DNA of 64,000 bases from positions 496,001 to 560,000 of the forward strand of contig JALRMH010000006.1 in the NCBI GenBank assembly GCA_026119935.1. The letters are read 5' to 3'. A program made the position numbers and the translations under genes. The notes below the pieces were generated by a model, which did not search any database, was not told the origin of the DNA, and saw only the letters and a list, made by a program, of their open reading frames with translations. Shown here piece by piece: positions 10,498 to 21,587 of the stretch (the first letter of the stretch is position 1; each line of letters starts with the position of its first letter). The stretch is from Endothia cerciana (taxonomy: Eukaryota > Ascomycota > Sordariomycetes > Diaporthales > Cryphonectriaceae).

Positions 10498-11703
10498 ATG
10501 TTCGTACAGAACTGGGGGGTGTCGTCTAAGAAACGTGGCCGGGACGAGGATGGGGATGGCGATGTCGCCATAGGAGGCACTGAGGGCTTCACAGAACACC
10601 GCAATGTACGCCGGCCGCCCCAGCTTTCATGCTGATGATGCGCCCTGTCCCTCCTCCCTGCTGACATTGAGATACTACAGAAACGCCTGCAGTCCCTTCC
10701 CTTCCGCACATCCCCATCGTCTAAGAGGCTCTCGTTCCCACCAAGCTTCAGCAGTGGCGCTCTTTCCAACAGCAACTCGTTCGGTGCCCCCCGGCAGCCT
10801 CCACATACCATCACTCCGGGCGACTCGGACTCTGAGGATGCAAACAAGATAGACCTGCACCAGAAGGCAGCCTTCGCCAATCAGGCCTTTGCGTCCCCCG
10901 CTCTCGTCGTGCCCCGGCCGGTAGACGCTGCTCCCTTCAGCCATGCCCCGGAGATGGTGGACGGGTACCGGACGGCCGACGTCGATATGGACATGGATAT
11001 GGGTGGTGTGGACGACGGAACACAGGCACAAAGCCCCAGCTACTTGGGGACCGGACCATTCCAACCGGATCCTGTGCAGCCCGGAGGTATCACTAGCAGG
11101 ATGCCCACCCCGATTCACTGTTCATTTGCAGCACAGGTCCGAGGGAATAACTGGAGCGGGGCAGCAGGGAATGTGACGCAGCCGACGAATGCCTTTGGCC
11201 GGCCGTCCCTCGATCGCTCCGTTCCCCGATCTCTAGATCGTAATGCAATGGCCGACTGGAACCTGGTGCAGGATCGGCGACTGCCCTCGCCAATCAGCGA
11301 GAGCGGAGGTGAGGAGCTCGCCTCTCCCAGGATGGTGCTGGACAGCCAGCTTCACCAGGGCATGCCTCCTAGGGCGGCGTCTGCCATGGACTTTGCGGCC
11401 CCAGCGCGCACACCAAGTGCGCTCAGCACCGTCAGCGACGTGACTGGCAGTTCCAGCTCGGGCTCGACCCACACGGGCAACACGACCAGCATAGATTGCG
11501 ACATCAGTGCTCATGCCATGGACGTTGAGCCGCCTGTCGCCCCGTCCCCTAAGAAGGGACACACGCGCAGCCGGCACACGCTCAATGGCTGGACGCAAGA
11601 CGTGCCGGGCATGAAGAAGACGTTCAGTATAGGGTATCGAGCAGATTGCGAGAAATGCCGGCAGAAAGTGCCTGGCCATTTCAATCACATCATTGTCTCC
11701 TAG
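10498..11703 (+). CDS. Conserved fungal protein of unknown function with C-terminal CxxC motif
   Basis: I recognise the C-terminal signature as common to uncharacterised ascomycete proteins, not a function. Exon 1 (10498-10605) encodes MFVQNWGVSSKKRGRDEDGD...; intron 10606-10680 (GTACGC...CTACAG, CTGAC branch); exon 2 runs to TAG at 11701-11703, 376 aa. The N-terminus has a basic KKRGR cluster followed by Asp/Gly. The middle is low-complexity Ser/Pro with a DVDMDMDMGG run, and the protein ends KKTFSIGYRADCEKCRQKVPG HFNHIIVS. The two Cys of CEKC plus nearby His could bind zinc. The composition suggests a disordered, possibly nuclear protein. The stop is followed in the same frame by a 233-codon open stretch (separate entry). 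Confidence 0.7.
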
Positions 11704-12402
11704 CAGGACCATTCGTACCCGATCGATCACCCATTCTGGGAGAAGACTTTTGGGCCCGAGATGCTAGAGGGCAAGCTCGCTTGGAGGGCCAAGCAGGAGC
11801 GCCTGGCGCAGGAGATGTCGTACCTGCTGTCTCTGGGCCAGCATGACGAGTACTGTGGCGATGGCGGCAAGATGGACATCGATGGGCCGGAACCTCCTTC
11901 GGAATTGGCCATTGAACCTTTCTCGGATGCGTGGTTTGCCGATCTGGACGAGTCAATCGACAGTATCAACAGGGCATTCGAGGAGCTACAGCTGTCTACC
12001 ATCGAGCCCGAAGACCACGGATACATCGACGATGCAGAGCGCGATCTAGCGACCGCCCAGGACGAACTCATGGGGTGCCTGACAACCCTGCAGAAAGCCA
12101 AACGAAAGCCTCACGTACGAAAGAACAATGCCGGTCGCCATGATGGGGTTCGTAATGATTATGACATACCGTGTGGAGTGAAGCCTTTCTTTGCGAAGAC
12201 ACCAGACAGACTTAAACACCATACCGCCGCGAATGCCCCAACCAAGGCCACCATGACCCCAGAGATCAGCCTGACTCCTGGCGACAGTGTCATGAAGCAG
12301 CTCTTCAAATGGTGGCAGCCGTGTGGACCGGGCTGCGTTCGCGATACAAACCGACTTGAAGAAACCCGGATCACGGAGGTTGATGGACAGTTCATACACT
12401 GA
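11704..12402 (+). CDS. In-frame open extension after the UAG, possible read-through product or separate ORF
   Basis: The reading frame of the preceding gene continues past TAG for 232 sense codons to TGA at 12400-12402. The first half looks coding: HPFWEKTFGPEMLEGK, RAKQERLAQEMSYLLSLG, DMD-like acidic DIDGPEPP, FSDAWFADLDESIDSIN, DDAERDLATAQDELMGCL, consistent with acidic helices. The last third (after about 12110) is less convincing and may be 3' UTR. An internal ATG at 11761 would start a 213-aa ORF, but only 57 bp after the stop it would lack a promoter. The options are translational read-through, a nonsense mutation that split a longer gene, or chance. The context TCC-TAG-CAG has the CAR part of a known leaky context, but not the following YYA. 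Confidence 0.35.
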   Translation, partial: QDHSYPIDHPFWEKTFGPEMLEGKLAWRAKQERLAQEMSYLLSLGQHDEYCGDGGKMDIDGPEPPSELAIEPFSDAWFADLDESIDSINRAFEELQLSTIEPEDHGYIDDAERDLATAQDELMGCLTTLQKAKRKPHVRKNNAGRHDGVRNDYDIPCGVKPFFAKTPDRLKHHTAANAPTKATMTPEISLTPGDSVMKQLFKWWQPCGPGCVRDTNRLEETRITEVDGQFIH

Positions 12403-14443
12403 TGCATCCGCCGTGTTTGGTGTCAGATGAGAGCTCACTTTTCCCTCTATCCTTTTTTTTTTGTTGCTTTTTACTTGAAAATTAATCCAGCGACAGTGGG
12501 TGGATTGGCGTTCAAGGTTGGTGGGACAGGGTTGTCTTTCCACTCAGGGACAGGAGGATAGAGCTTGACCAGGACTCCAACTTGGTTGTGGTCTCTTGTT
12601 TTCATAGCACGCGCCCAACTACAGCGACGTTCCTTTGATAAGGATATCAATATGAGTACACGCCCAGACGGATCTCGGTTGCTTCTGAGGCAAGGACTAT
12701 ACGGGGATAGATATAGACACAGCGCCTCTTATATTGTAATGCTAGAAAGCAACAACGCAATAGTAATGCGTCTCAGAATATCGCAATCATGATCCGGCGG
12801 GCTGTGAAGCGCATGTGAGATTAGATAGCAACATACGACTGCTCCAATCCTAGCCAACGACCAACCACCTTGTTCCTCGACAAGTCAGGCGAAATTTGGG
12901 GGCCTTTGGAAGCATTGACAAAGGCTCACCCACACGGTTCAAAACCTGATAAGCCTGGACAAATAAAGAGTGATCAGCTAGTATTGATCTTTGTGGCTCC
13001 TTAGCGCCTTAAGTGGGATACCCTAGGTAGAACCCCGATGGTTCCTCAGCCAGATCGCCTGAGATCGCAGTTACCCATACAGTACTGTAGTATTCATCCT
13101 GAGAGGCGTCCTGTCTGTCACGACGCCTTGAGGAAAGGAACGATCTTCGCCAGTGGTACGTATGGGATGGATACTGGCGATCAGAAGAACACCACCTGGG
13201 CGGGAATATCGCCGCCCCCCCCCCCCCCCCTCTCCTGAAGTCACCGGGGATGTTTCCACACGGGACTTGGGGGACCCAGAAGGGCCGGAGGTGTCTCAGA
13301 TTCCCAGATTGGGCCGGGTATCAGCTACACAACACAGGGCATCGGTGTCACAGCTTCTCCTGTGGGCATCTGCGCTCCTGAGGAAACCAACCGCATGTCG
13401 GTGATGTACAATGCTACCCGCCCCCCCCCCCCCTTTCCCTTTTGATCATTCCTTAAGCTGATTTTCCATATAGTGGCGGCTACGGTTCCATCCTCATGTG
13501 ATAGTCCTCGCCTTCCTCTGGTACGCTCCACCAGTACCGCTTACCAAGATGTATTTCGGACTCGGGTTTTACGTTTTCCAAGACTTTGGCGTCTGACAGT
13601 ACCTGTTGCAAGACTTCAAAAGAAGGACCATCACCACGATGAGTTCTCCACCGGCACCAGATGACGCTACTATATATATATATATATGTACTGTCCAGAT
13701 GACGCTACTATATATATATATATATATGTACTGTCTATACGTCTCCATCTCCTACGCTACTCTCGCTCTTTCAAGGATAAAGGACGGGTAAATACGGCCG
13801 TGGGCCGACAAGACCGTCTGCAGTCGACGCGTAGAACCGACTCACTGATGAAAAGATCTACCCTCGCCAACCCCCTGCGCAAATGTTACGGGAGGGGTCC
13901 TCTCTGCCGTACATCAAGGTCTGTATGAACCCCTGCGAGCGTCTATACAGGCCTCCAGACGAGACAAAGCGGGGGAGAGTTCATCGGAGTTCCTGAAGAC
14001 CTTTTGTGCGTAGTACCGTGTAGGCGATAGCCCACCGCATCATGCACGCAGACCCGCCGCACGCCTCGCTAGATCCTGTTCGGCGTGCTTGGTCCTGTTC
14101 CCACGCAAGAAGTGATCCGCCTATCCCTTAGGGCCTCTTCAGAGCGACCAAGCAAGGCGGATAAGGAACAGCCCGGGCATAAGCAGGTTCCTGTTTTGAC
14201 ATGAGAGACACCTCCATACCACCTGGATTCACGCTCCGCCTTTAGGCAGGCGCAGTCCGTATTAGCCGGGAAGGCCGCAAGGAAGGGGAGGGTGCGGAAA
14301 TGACAGGCAATAGTAGTATCCAAGAAGTTTCAGTTAGGGACTTTTCGACAGAATTTAGCAGCCATCCGTGCCCCCAAATGCCAGAGAGAAATACATCTCC
14401 CACCGCTCCCGTGGGGCTTTGCCCCGGGTGCGACGGCCACCCC
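12403..14443. other. Gene-free stretch with simple repeats
   Basis: No gene is supported in these 2 kb. It contains two poly-C runs (about 13205-13230 and 13421-13434) and a tandem duplication carrying TA repeats (separate entry). Confidence 0.5.
13657..13734. repeat. Tandem duplication of a ~39-bp unit with TA microsatellite
   Basis: Two adjacent copies (13657-13694 and 13695-13734) of CCAGATGACGCTAC, (TA)n, TGTACTGT. They differ only in the number of TA units, consistent with a slippage duplication. Confidence 0.85.
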
Positions 14444-16293
14444 TCACAGCTCGAGCCCACCAGACACAGCGCCCGTCTTGGCCACATCTGCCGCATCGAA
14501 ATTGCGCACGAAGTCGTAGTAGAACCGCACGAGTTCCATATGGACGGTCATGTTGACCCTCTCGTCGATGGTATGTATGTTGTCGCTGCCGCCCTGGCGG
14601 GTCGGGGACCAGCGGTAGACGTTGTGGGTGAAATCTTACACGCAACGCGTCAGCCACACAGAAAGAACAAACCCCGAGGTCGTTTCTCCACGGACAGCCT
14701 GGAGTGGATGGAAAGGGGTAGGGGCTTACCAAGGTAATGCCTCGTATCCGTATTGCCCGTCATCAACTCCCCGACTGGCACAACCTTGCCGCCCTCAAAC
14801 GCGAAGGAGTGCTGTATCGTGCCGGAGAAGACATCCCACACCTCATCGTCATCCGACGGACTCACGGGTGCGACCTGCGTCTTCTGGCTCGCGGACAGGA
14901 CCAGCGTGGCGTTGTAGTCGACATCATACAGCGGCTCGACGCCACCCTCACCCTCCTCCGCCCACGGATCGTGCGCCCCGCCCGCCTCCCCCACATGGGC
15001 AGCATACTCCTCGTCCCTCTCAAAGGGCTTGATCCCGACGCCGTACTTCTTCGCGACAGGCCCGATGTGCTTGACGATGTTATGCATGATCTCGCCGATG
15101 CTATCCTGTGGCGCGACGCGGTAGTTGACGCCGAGCGTGACGACTTCGGGCATGGCGTTGATCTTCTGGCCGCCGCCGATGTAGTCGACCGCCTGGCTCG
15201 TCTGCAGCCTGTAGTGCGTGCTGCGGTCCTGGGCCGCCAGCTCCTCTGCCAGCGCCTCCAGGTCGCCCTCGTGCAGCAGCTTCGTGACCTCCGGCTCTGC
15301 CAGGGGGCTGTACCTGGCCTGGCACACGTAGTGGTTGTAGATGGGCGAGTTCTTGATCAGCCCGGGCTGGTACGGGTGGCTCTCGAGGGCCACGACCACC
15401 TCGCTCATGATGCCGATGCCCGTGTGCGGGAAGGGCGTGGAGGAGTGCCCGCCCTGCACGTGCAGCGTGAACCAGATGTCGACGTGGCCCTTCTCCATGA
15501 CGGCCGGGAGCGCGTAGAGCACGTCGTCGATCTGCTGGAGGCCCATGCCGCCCTCGTCGAGGACGATGGCGACGGAGTCCTCGCCCAGCGTCTCCCGCAG
15601 GTGGGTGGCGATGTGGCCGGCGCCCTTCAGGCCGCTGCACTCCTCGTCGAAGCCGAACGCGAGCAGGATGGTCCGCCTGGGGGCGAAGCCGGGCTGGGCG
15701 AGCAGCGTCTCGACGGCGGAGAGGAGGGCGGTCATGCTGTTCTTGTCGTCGGAGGCGCCCCGGCCCCAGAGCCAGGTCCCGTCGAAGTAGGCGTCAAAGG
15801 GCGGGTGTGTCCAGGTAGACGCATCTGCGACGGGGACGACGTCCTGGTGGGCTGCGAGCATGAGGGGCTTGAGGGTGGGGTCGGACCCGGGCAGGGTGTA
15901 GAGGAGGCCAAAGGTGTTGATCTTCTCGCGGGTGAAGCGCTGGTGGACCAGCGGGAACGTCCGGGCCAGGACATCGTGGAAGTCGTAGAAGGGCTTCCAC
16001 CTCGGGTCCGTGTCGAAGGGGCCCAGGTCGTCGTAGCAGATCGAGGGGACGCGGACGAGTGCCGAGTGGCGCTCGATCTGTTTCGCGAGGGCCTCCTTGG
16101 AGGTGAAGAGGTCGGTGGCCGAGGGGAGGCCGTCGCCTGAGGGGTCCAAGGGAGAGGGCAGGTCACAGCTGAAGTCCTTGGCTAAGGTCGCCTCATGGCC
16201 CCCTCCAAGGACACGCTGGCCATCACCACCGTGCCGGATGGTGGCGGCGGCCAGGGCGAGGGGCGCACAGGCGATGAGCCTGGATATATGCAT
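14444..16293 (-). CDS. CPS1: Carboxypeptidase S-type M20 metallopeptidase, secretory
   Basis: This should be a zinc carboxypeptidase that releases C-terminal residues from peptides, in the vacuole or secreted. Exon 1 16293-14730, intron 14729-14635, exon 2 14634-14444; 584 aa, close to yeast CPS1 (576). The N-terminus MHISRLIACAPLALAAATI is a signal peptide or anchor. M20 landmarks in order: LMLAAHQDVVPV (metal His, Asp), LWGRGASDDKNSM (bridging Asp), FGFDEECSGLKGA (catalytic Glu and metal Glu), IVLDEGG, LHVQGGHSSTPFPHTGIG, and GNTDTRHYL near the C-terminus with the last metal His. Exon 2 begins in the GAT codon and continues FTHNVYRWSPT, as in homologues. The splice acceptor is the less common AAG. 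The gene is divergent from the GT90 gene, 2.2 kb away. Confidence 0.92.
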
Positions 16294-16333
16294 CGCAAAG
16301 AGCTACTGCCCGGGGGAGGGGGGGGGGGAACAC

Positions 16334-16365
<32 letters not shown>
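16334..16365. repeat. (AG)n microsatellite
   Basis: An interrupted AG dinucleotide repeat immediately upstream of the carboxypeptidase start. Confidence 0.8.
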
Positions 16366-17319
16366 TCAATTGGTCCCTTCTTGGCTCAACTGAGAAGTCG
16401 AGAGAGGCCTGAGAGGAGTTGACGAAACATCACCTACATGACGACACTTACAGAGAGCCATGTCGAGGTCGGTAGATCTATGCAGGATGCTCCGAAAAGA
16501 GGACCGCGATAGGCACTCGACGGCGGGCGGGGGGAGGCGCTGATAAGGCAGCCCCTCATTCTCCAAGGTGGTTCGAGGTGCGCTGAGGTGCGCTGAGGTG
16601 CCAGCATGATGATCAACGTCGATTTGACAATTGACGTCCAGAGTGGTGACATGGGGCGGCCCGCGGGTGCTCGTGTGCTCGGTTCCAGAATCCAGAGGTG
16701 CAATCTCCACTTTTGCCGCTCGGCAGCTTGTGTGGACTGGAGCCGGTCATCGGCCTAGATGAGCCAGATCGCCAGCGAGCTTCAAGATCACCGCCCCGGT
16801 TGAACGGGCGGTAAAGCTGGGTGTACCGTACCGAGCAAACGTCCCTGGAGGGTCGTCATATAAAGAGGGACGTGAAGCGAAGGCGCCTCCTAGTGCTGCA
16901 GGAGTGGTCAGGACCATGTACTTCTGGGCCAACCCAACGTGTGCCGGCTGCCAAGTAGGAAGGTGAGTAAGAAGTGTCGAAGGGTGGGTGTCAGGGGTGG
17001 GCGGGTGGTCCTCGATATTGCGTGCCAAGGTGCCATGCCATTCCTTATTTTTCTTTCTTTTCATATCTTTTTTTTTCTTTGCCCCTCCCCCCCTGACCCC
17101 TTCCCCCCCCCCATCCTCATCCGCCTCACCCCTTTCCCTCTCCTTCATTCCGTATGCCTCTTGGTTTCCTTGTGTCTTACCCCTCCTCCTTCTCTTCTTC
17201 TGCTGCCGCCTTCGAACCTGGGAGGATATAATAGGAAGCCTTTCCCGTCGGCGAGAGGGTGGGACTGTGACCCCTGCCGGCGGTCACCTATCGACCCAGC
17301 CACTGCTGGTTCCCATAAG

Positions 17320-17360
17320 TACTGTACTGTACTGTACTGTACTGTACTGTACTGTACTGT
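17320..17360. repeat. (TACTG)8 pentanucleotide array
   Basis: Eight uninterrupted copies of a 5-bp unit. On either strand all frames avoid long ORFs, so it is probably non-coding. Confidence 0.9.
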
Positions 17361-18480
17361 AAGCTTGGTAGGGCTGCACCTGGTCTGGATTGGGCCGACG
17401 TGGACCCGGTGGAATGGCACTGACAGGGGGGGGGAGGAATGTGGCTGTCTTACAGTTCTTACCTGCACCCGATGTCTACCAGTTATTACTACCATCCCAT
17501 CAGATCAGGCCTGGAGTTCCAACCTCGACTCCTCCAAAACCTCACCATCGTGGACAGAACATCCTCAACCAGGAAAAGCTCACGGGTTGTTGTCCCCATC
17601 ACCCACGCCTGGCCCTGTTGTGGTCTCCCACCCCACGCATTTGGATCTTGATCTCCCCTCCAATCGGCCTTCCCATCGTGCCTCCCAATGGCGCTATCCA
17701 TGCAGCTAAAACCATGGCTTCCCCCTCCACGGGCGTTACGTCCAAGTCCAGAAGGGGCGCACCGGGGCTTGGGGGTAGTGGGAGTGCTTCCATATTGCCC
17801 CAATAAACGCCACAGGGACGGCAAGGCACCGTCCAGTGATGAAAGCCAGCACCTCATTTCCTTCCCGCCTTGGGACTATCGCTCGCCTGGGTGCCAAGGT
17901 ACCTGACGAATCGCCAAGAGCAGGGAGGGCAGGGGCGTCATACCCGTGTCCCAGCCCTATCTTTCCTCGGGGCGTTCTCGCCAAGGCTATCAATAATAAT
18001 GAATCGGATGGGGGCATCAGGTCCTTCGACCCCCTCATGCCTCCTTTAGAACCCTAGTTGCCCTCTTGCGAAGATGCCTTCCCTATTCCCTAAGTTTTGA
18101 CAGGTGTGCCTCTGTGACGATGTCGACCCTCTTGATACTTATGACACTACAGCTGGGATCATCACAGTGGTTTCGTGACCGCCGCTGAGGTGGTAGAGGT
18201 TGGATCTCCGTGTGGCGGGTTTTGTCGCCGTCCGCCCTCTCCTTCACTCACTGGCCAGAAGCGAGGACTGGCCGTCCCGACCGCCACCACCGTTGACGTT
18301 AGGCCGACGATACACAAAGTTTCTGGCAGACCAGTGACACCACCTCGGTCTCAACCCCTCTCTGTGTGGCCCAGCTCGGCCTCCGCTCTCTTTCGGCCAG
18401 ACGTGGCTGGCTCGCCGTTGGTCGGGGTCGTCTTCACCTCAGCCCTAACTCGGTTCCCGTGCCGTGCGGCGGCCGCCGGC

Positions 18481-20445
18481 ATGTCTAAGATGTATTCAAC
18501 GCTCCAGCCGCCCTTGACCATTACGACTCCCGTCTGGGCCAACTTCCCCGGGCGTCGACGTCGACTCACCACCGCCCCCGCCCTCACGCGTTTCTGCGTC
18601 GCCGCCGGCCTCCTGACGCTCCTCTTCACATCCTTCCTCCTGTATCACTCCCCAGGGAACGCAGCGGGGCTGATCCCTCCAGTGCTATCTTCTCCCTTCC
18701 GCAAGCCTCTCTCCGAGTCCCAGCTTCTCGAGATCTTCTCAGACGCCACCAGCGGGTACGGGCCCCACCCCATCGACGGGCTGATCGCCGACGCTCGCCG
18801 CACTCAGGATGCCTTGCTCAGGCTGAGGTCCACCGACCTGCGTAGCGCAGCAGCACGTTATCGCGTGAGGAGGGGGAGGCACCCTCCGCCTGGTTTCGAC
18901 AGGTGGTTCGAGTATGCCCTAAAGCATGACGCGGTCATCGTCGAGTCCTTCTTCGACAGGATATACAAGGACCTGCTGCCGTTCTGGGCCCTGGACCCGT
19001 GGCAGACGGCCAAGAGGGCCGCGGACTGGGAGCATGTCGTGCGTGTGAGGGGCGGCAAGGCCACACCGGTGGGCGACGTCACGGGCAAGGTGCCCTGGCT
19101 GCAGCTGTGGGCGGACCTGGTCGCCGAGTGCGCCGAGTTCCTGCCTGACGTGGACATGCCCATCAACTACATGGACGAGTCGCGCATCTTGGTGCCATGG
19201 GAGGACATTGACCAGATGGTGGAGAAGGCGAGGATGTGGCGGAAGATCACGCCGGTGGATGAGGTTGTCAGGGAGTGGCACGGCCTCAAGTCCCTACATG
19301 GTGACTCCACCGCCCAGGGCCAACGACCGTACGAGCCGGTCTGGGCCGGGGACTCTGATCGATTCTGGGAGTACGCGAGGGCCACCTGCCCGCCAGATTC
19401 ACCAGGTCGCAACGCTTCAGGGCCTGCGGACTTCTCCCTGCCCCCCATCTTTCCTCAGGACTGGAACCCCGGCTTCAGCGAGGACGGCTACGTCAAGAAC
19501 CACACAGCCGCGATGGACCCGTGCTACCAGCCTCACCTGAGGGGCCTGCACTCCACCTTTGTCGAGCCGATCAGCATGAGGACGACTCAGGAGCTGATCC
19601 CGCTCTTTGGGGGATCCAAACTGTCCAGGAACAACGAGATTCTGATACCCGGGGCCATGTACCTGACAGCAGACTCGCTCTACAGCGGAGGGAATTGGCA
19701 CGGGCCACCGTGGGACAAGAAGACGAGTTCAGTAATGTGGCGTGGTGTAGCATCTGGGGGTAGGCATAAGGAGACCAACTGGATGCATTTCCAGCGCCTG
19801 CGTCTTGTCGAGATGCTGAACGGTACGACCGTCAGAGGCCTAGAGGAGAATGGCGTGCCGGCCATGAGCTTCCAGATGCCGCCGGCTTACCAGTACGATT
19901 TCCTCCGCCGCTGCGAAGGCAAGGTGGGCGAATGGCTCTCGGAGACTGCCGATGCGGGCTTCACGGAGCTTCTCTGCTTCCCCCGCGAGGGCAACTGCTC
20001 GTATCTCTCGGACTACTTCCACGAGGTCGCTCCCAAGCCGATGGAACAGCAATACGTCAACAAATTCATCCCTGATGTGGATGGCAACTCCTTCAGCGCA
20101 CGATACCGCGGCCTGCTGCTCAGCACATCGCTCCCGATCAAGGCCACGATCTATGCAGAGTGGCACGACGACAGGCTGCAGCCGTGGCTGCACTTCGCCC
20201 CGATGGACAACACCCTCCAGGATCTCTACGGGATTCTTGACTACTTCATGCGCGACGAGAAGGGCGATGCTGCGGCGAGGTTGATCGCTGAGACTGGCAA
20301 GAGGTGGGGTGAAATGGTGCTCAGGAGGGAGGACACCGTGCTGTACGTGTGGCGGTTGTTGCTCGAGTTCGCGCGGGTGTGCGATGGGAACCGCGACAGG
20401 TTGGGCTGGGTGGATGACCTGGCCACCATGGGCGAGCATCGGTGA
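18481..20445 (+). CDS. GT90/CAP10-type glycosyltransferase, type II membrane protein
   Basis: This is probably a Golgi glycosyltransferase of the CAP10/LPS-modifying family (GT90), which includes xylosyl- or glucosyl-transferases such as Cryptococcus Cap10. The substrate is unknown. The 654-aa single-exon product has a short basic cytosolic tail, one membrane anchor at about residues 38-55 (FCVAAGLLTLLFTSFLLY) and a lumenal catalytic part with WEDIDQM, MDPCYQPHL, SSVMWRGVASGGRH, NWMHFQRLRLVEML, FLRRCEGKVGEWL, VDGNSFSARYRGLLLSTSLPIKATIYAEWHDDRLQPWLHFAPMD (shown in parts: DGNSFSARYRGLL, EWHDDRLQPWLHF). The R-F/Y block and the EWxxxxLxPWxHFxPM region are typical of the family. Sequons (NAS, NHT, NGT, NCS) fit the lumen. 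The ATG at 18481 is the first in a frame that stays open about 100 codons further upstream. Confidence 0.88.
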   Translation: MSKMYSTLQPPLTITTPVWANFPGRRRRLTTAPALTRFCVAAGLLTLLFTSFLLYHSPGNAAGLIPPVLSSPFRKPLSESQLLEIFSDATSGYGPHPIDGLIADARRTQDALLRLRSTDLRSAAARYRVRRGRHPPPGFDRWFEYALKHDAVIVESFFDRIYKDLLPFWALDPWQTAKRAADWEHVVRVRGGKATPVGDVTGKVPWLQLWADLVAECAEFLPDVDMPINYMDESRILVPWEDIDQMVEKARMWRKITPVDEVVREWHGLKSLHGDSTAQGQRPYEPVWAGDSDRFWEYARATCPPDSPGRNASGPADFSLPPIFPQDWNPGFSEDGYVKNHTAAMDPCYQPHLRGLHSTFVEPISMRTTQELIPLFGGSKLSRNNEILIPGAMYLTADSLYSGGNWHGPPWDKKTSSVMWRGVASGGRHKETNWMHFQRLRLVEMLNGTTVRGLEENGVPAMSFQMPPAYQYDFLRRCEGKVGEWLSETADAGFTELLCFPREGNCSYLSDYFHEVAPKPMEQQYVNKFIPDVDGNSFSARYRGLLLSTSLPIKATIYAEWHDDRLQPWLHFAPMDNTLQDLYGILDYFMRDEKGDAAARLIAETGKRWGEMVLRREDTVLYVWRLLLEFARVCDGNRDRLGWVDDLATMGEHR

Positions 20446-21587
20446 ACGGCGATACGGCATTACACCATCTACAACGCTTCTGTCCCAATTCAGCGGCGAA
20501 TACCGGCTTGCCTTGGCGCGGGTCATTTTTCACATCGGAGTTTAGCATCAGGGCTTTCTTGTCATGAATCTCAGGGGCGATTGATGGACGGTGTTTGCTT
20601 GATCGGCGTACACATCTAGTTGATAGGTTTGCATGGAGGTTACGAGGTCACTCCAAACATTTAACCGGGGACGACCACGGCGGGCTAGTGGGAATGGGAA
20701 CAAGATACCCAAGGGCCGAGTGTGGCAAGGCATGAGGAAGGGTAAATATGACTTGCGCTCGGTGCATCTTAGACAGGGCACCGGGGCCTACTACCTCACT
20801 TAATTAGAATAAAGTAAATATGCATTGATGTTAATCACTATGTTTCAAAGGGATGGGATGGGATATGATTGGAGATGCGGAAAGAAATGCGTGGTTCGGG
20901 TGGGTGTCTTCAGACCTCGGGAGGTCCTGCCCGCCTCGAGCGAGACATGCTCTCTATAGAGAGACCTTCTGGCTTCTTCACCGAATATGGCATTCCCGAA
21001 AAACCATGCTGCTGGGCCCTGCTATGGGATCGCGGTTCCTTGAACTCGGTGTTGGGATCAGTAACCACAATGACGATTCCACTGCGCCGTTTCTTGCTCA
21101 AGAGGAGACGGCCAGCCTCTGCGTCCAGACGTCTGGTGGGCCTCGAAGATCCAGCGCCAGGAGCACGGTCCTGCCAGGGATCATAGTAGGCATGATTCCT
21201 GAGATGAAATTCAGAGACGAGGTGTGTAAGATTGGAAGCTACCATGGTTTACATGATACCCGGTATAGGATGCGCATGCAAGTATTGCGACCGAGAAGTG
21301 CTGCGACAAGGTAGTCCGCAGTAGCAGCGGGTTGAGGTAGTGCAGCTGGCCCCAGCTGTTCCCAGCTGCTAGCCAGCTGACAAGTGCAGGGAATGGCGGC
21401 TGCTGACTTTGAACTCGTAAAAGCGGGCCCGCAGCCAATCAGCAGGGGCTGCCAGGCTTAGCGCACACCAGCACCACTTTCAAAATTCTCAACACCAACC
21501 TGCAACAACCGTCCCGTAGGTTCGTTTTCGACGGTACAACATCTCGCCAACAACCCACGACCAGTCGTTGATCGCACCACAGACAAA
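20446..21587. other. Intergenic, 3' of GT90 and promoter of eL13
   Basis: No supported gene. The last ~150 bp are an AC-rich leader typical of ribosomal protein genes. Confidence 0.5.

Larger units (their letters stand above)
16294..18480. other. Divergent intergenic region with microsatellites
   Basis: No gene is supported. It holds the promoters of the carboxypeptidase and GT90 genes, an AG repeat, a direct repeat of AGGTGCGCTG around 16577-16600, C- and T-rich tracts near 17040-17115 and a (TACTG)n array. The 16939-17709 plus-strand frame is low-complexity and I reject it as a gene. Confidence 0.5.

Noticed and set aside
14737..16140. 467-codon plus-strand ORF opposite the carboxypeptidase gene
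   Set aside because: Antisense shadow of the M20 peptidase in GC-rich DNA; rich in Arg/Val/Asp with no motif.
16939..17709. 256-codon plus-strand ORF
   Set aside because: Low-complexity Phe/Pro/Leu sequence running through the (TACTG)n array, with no recognisable domain.
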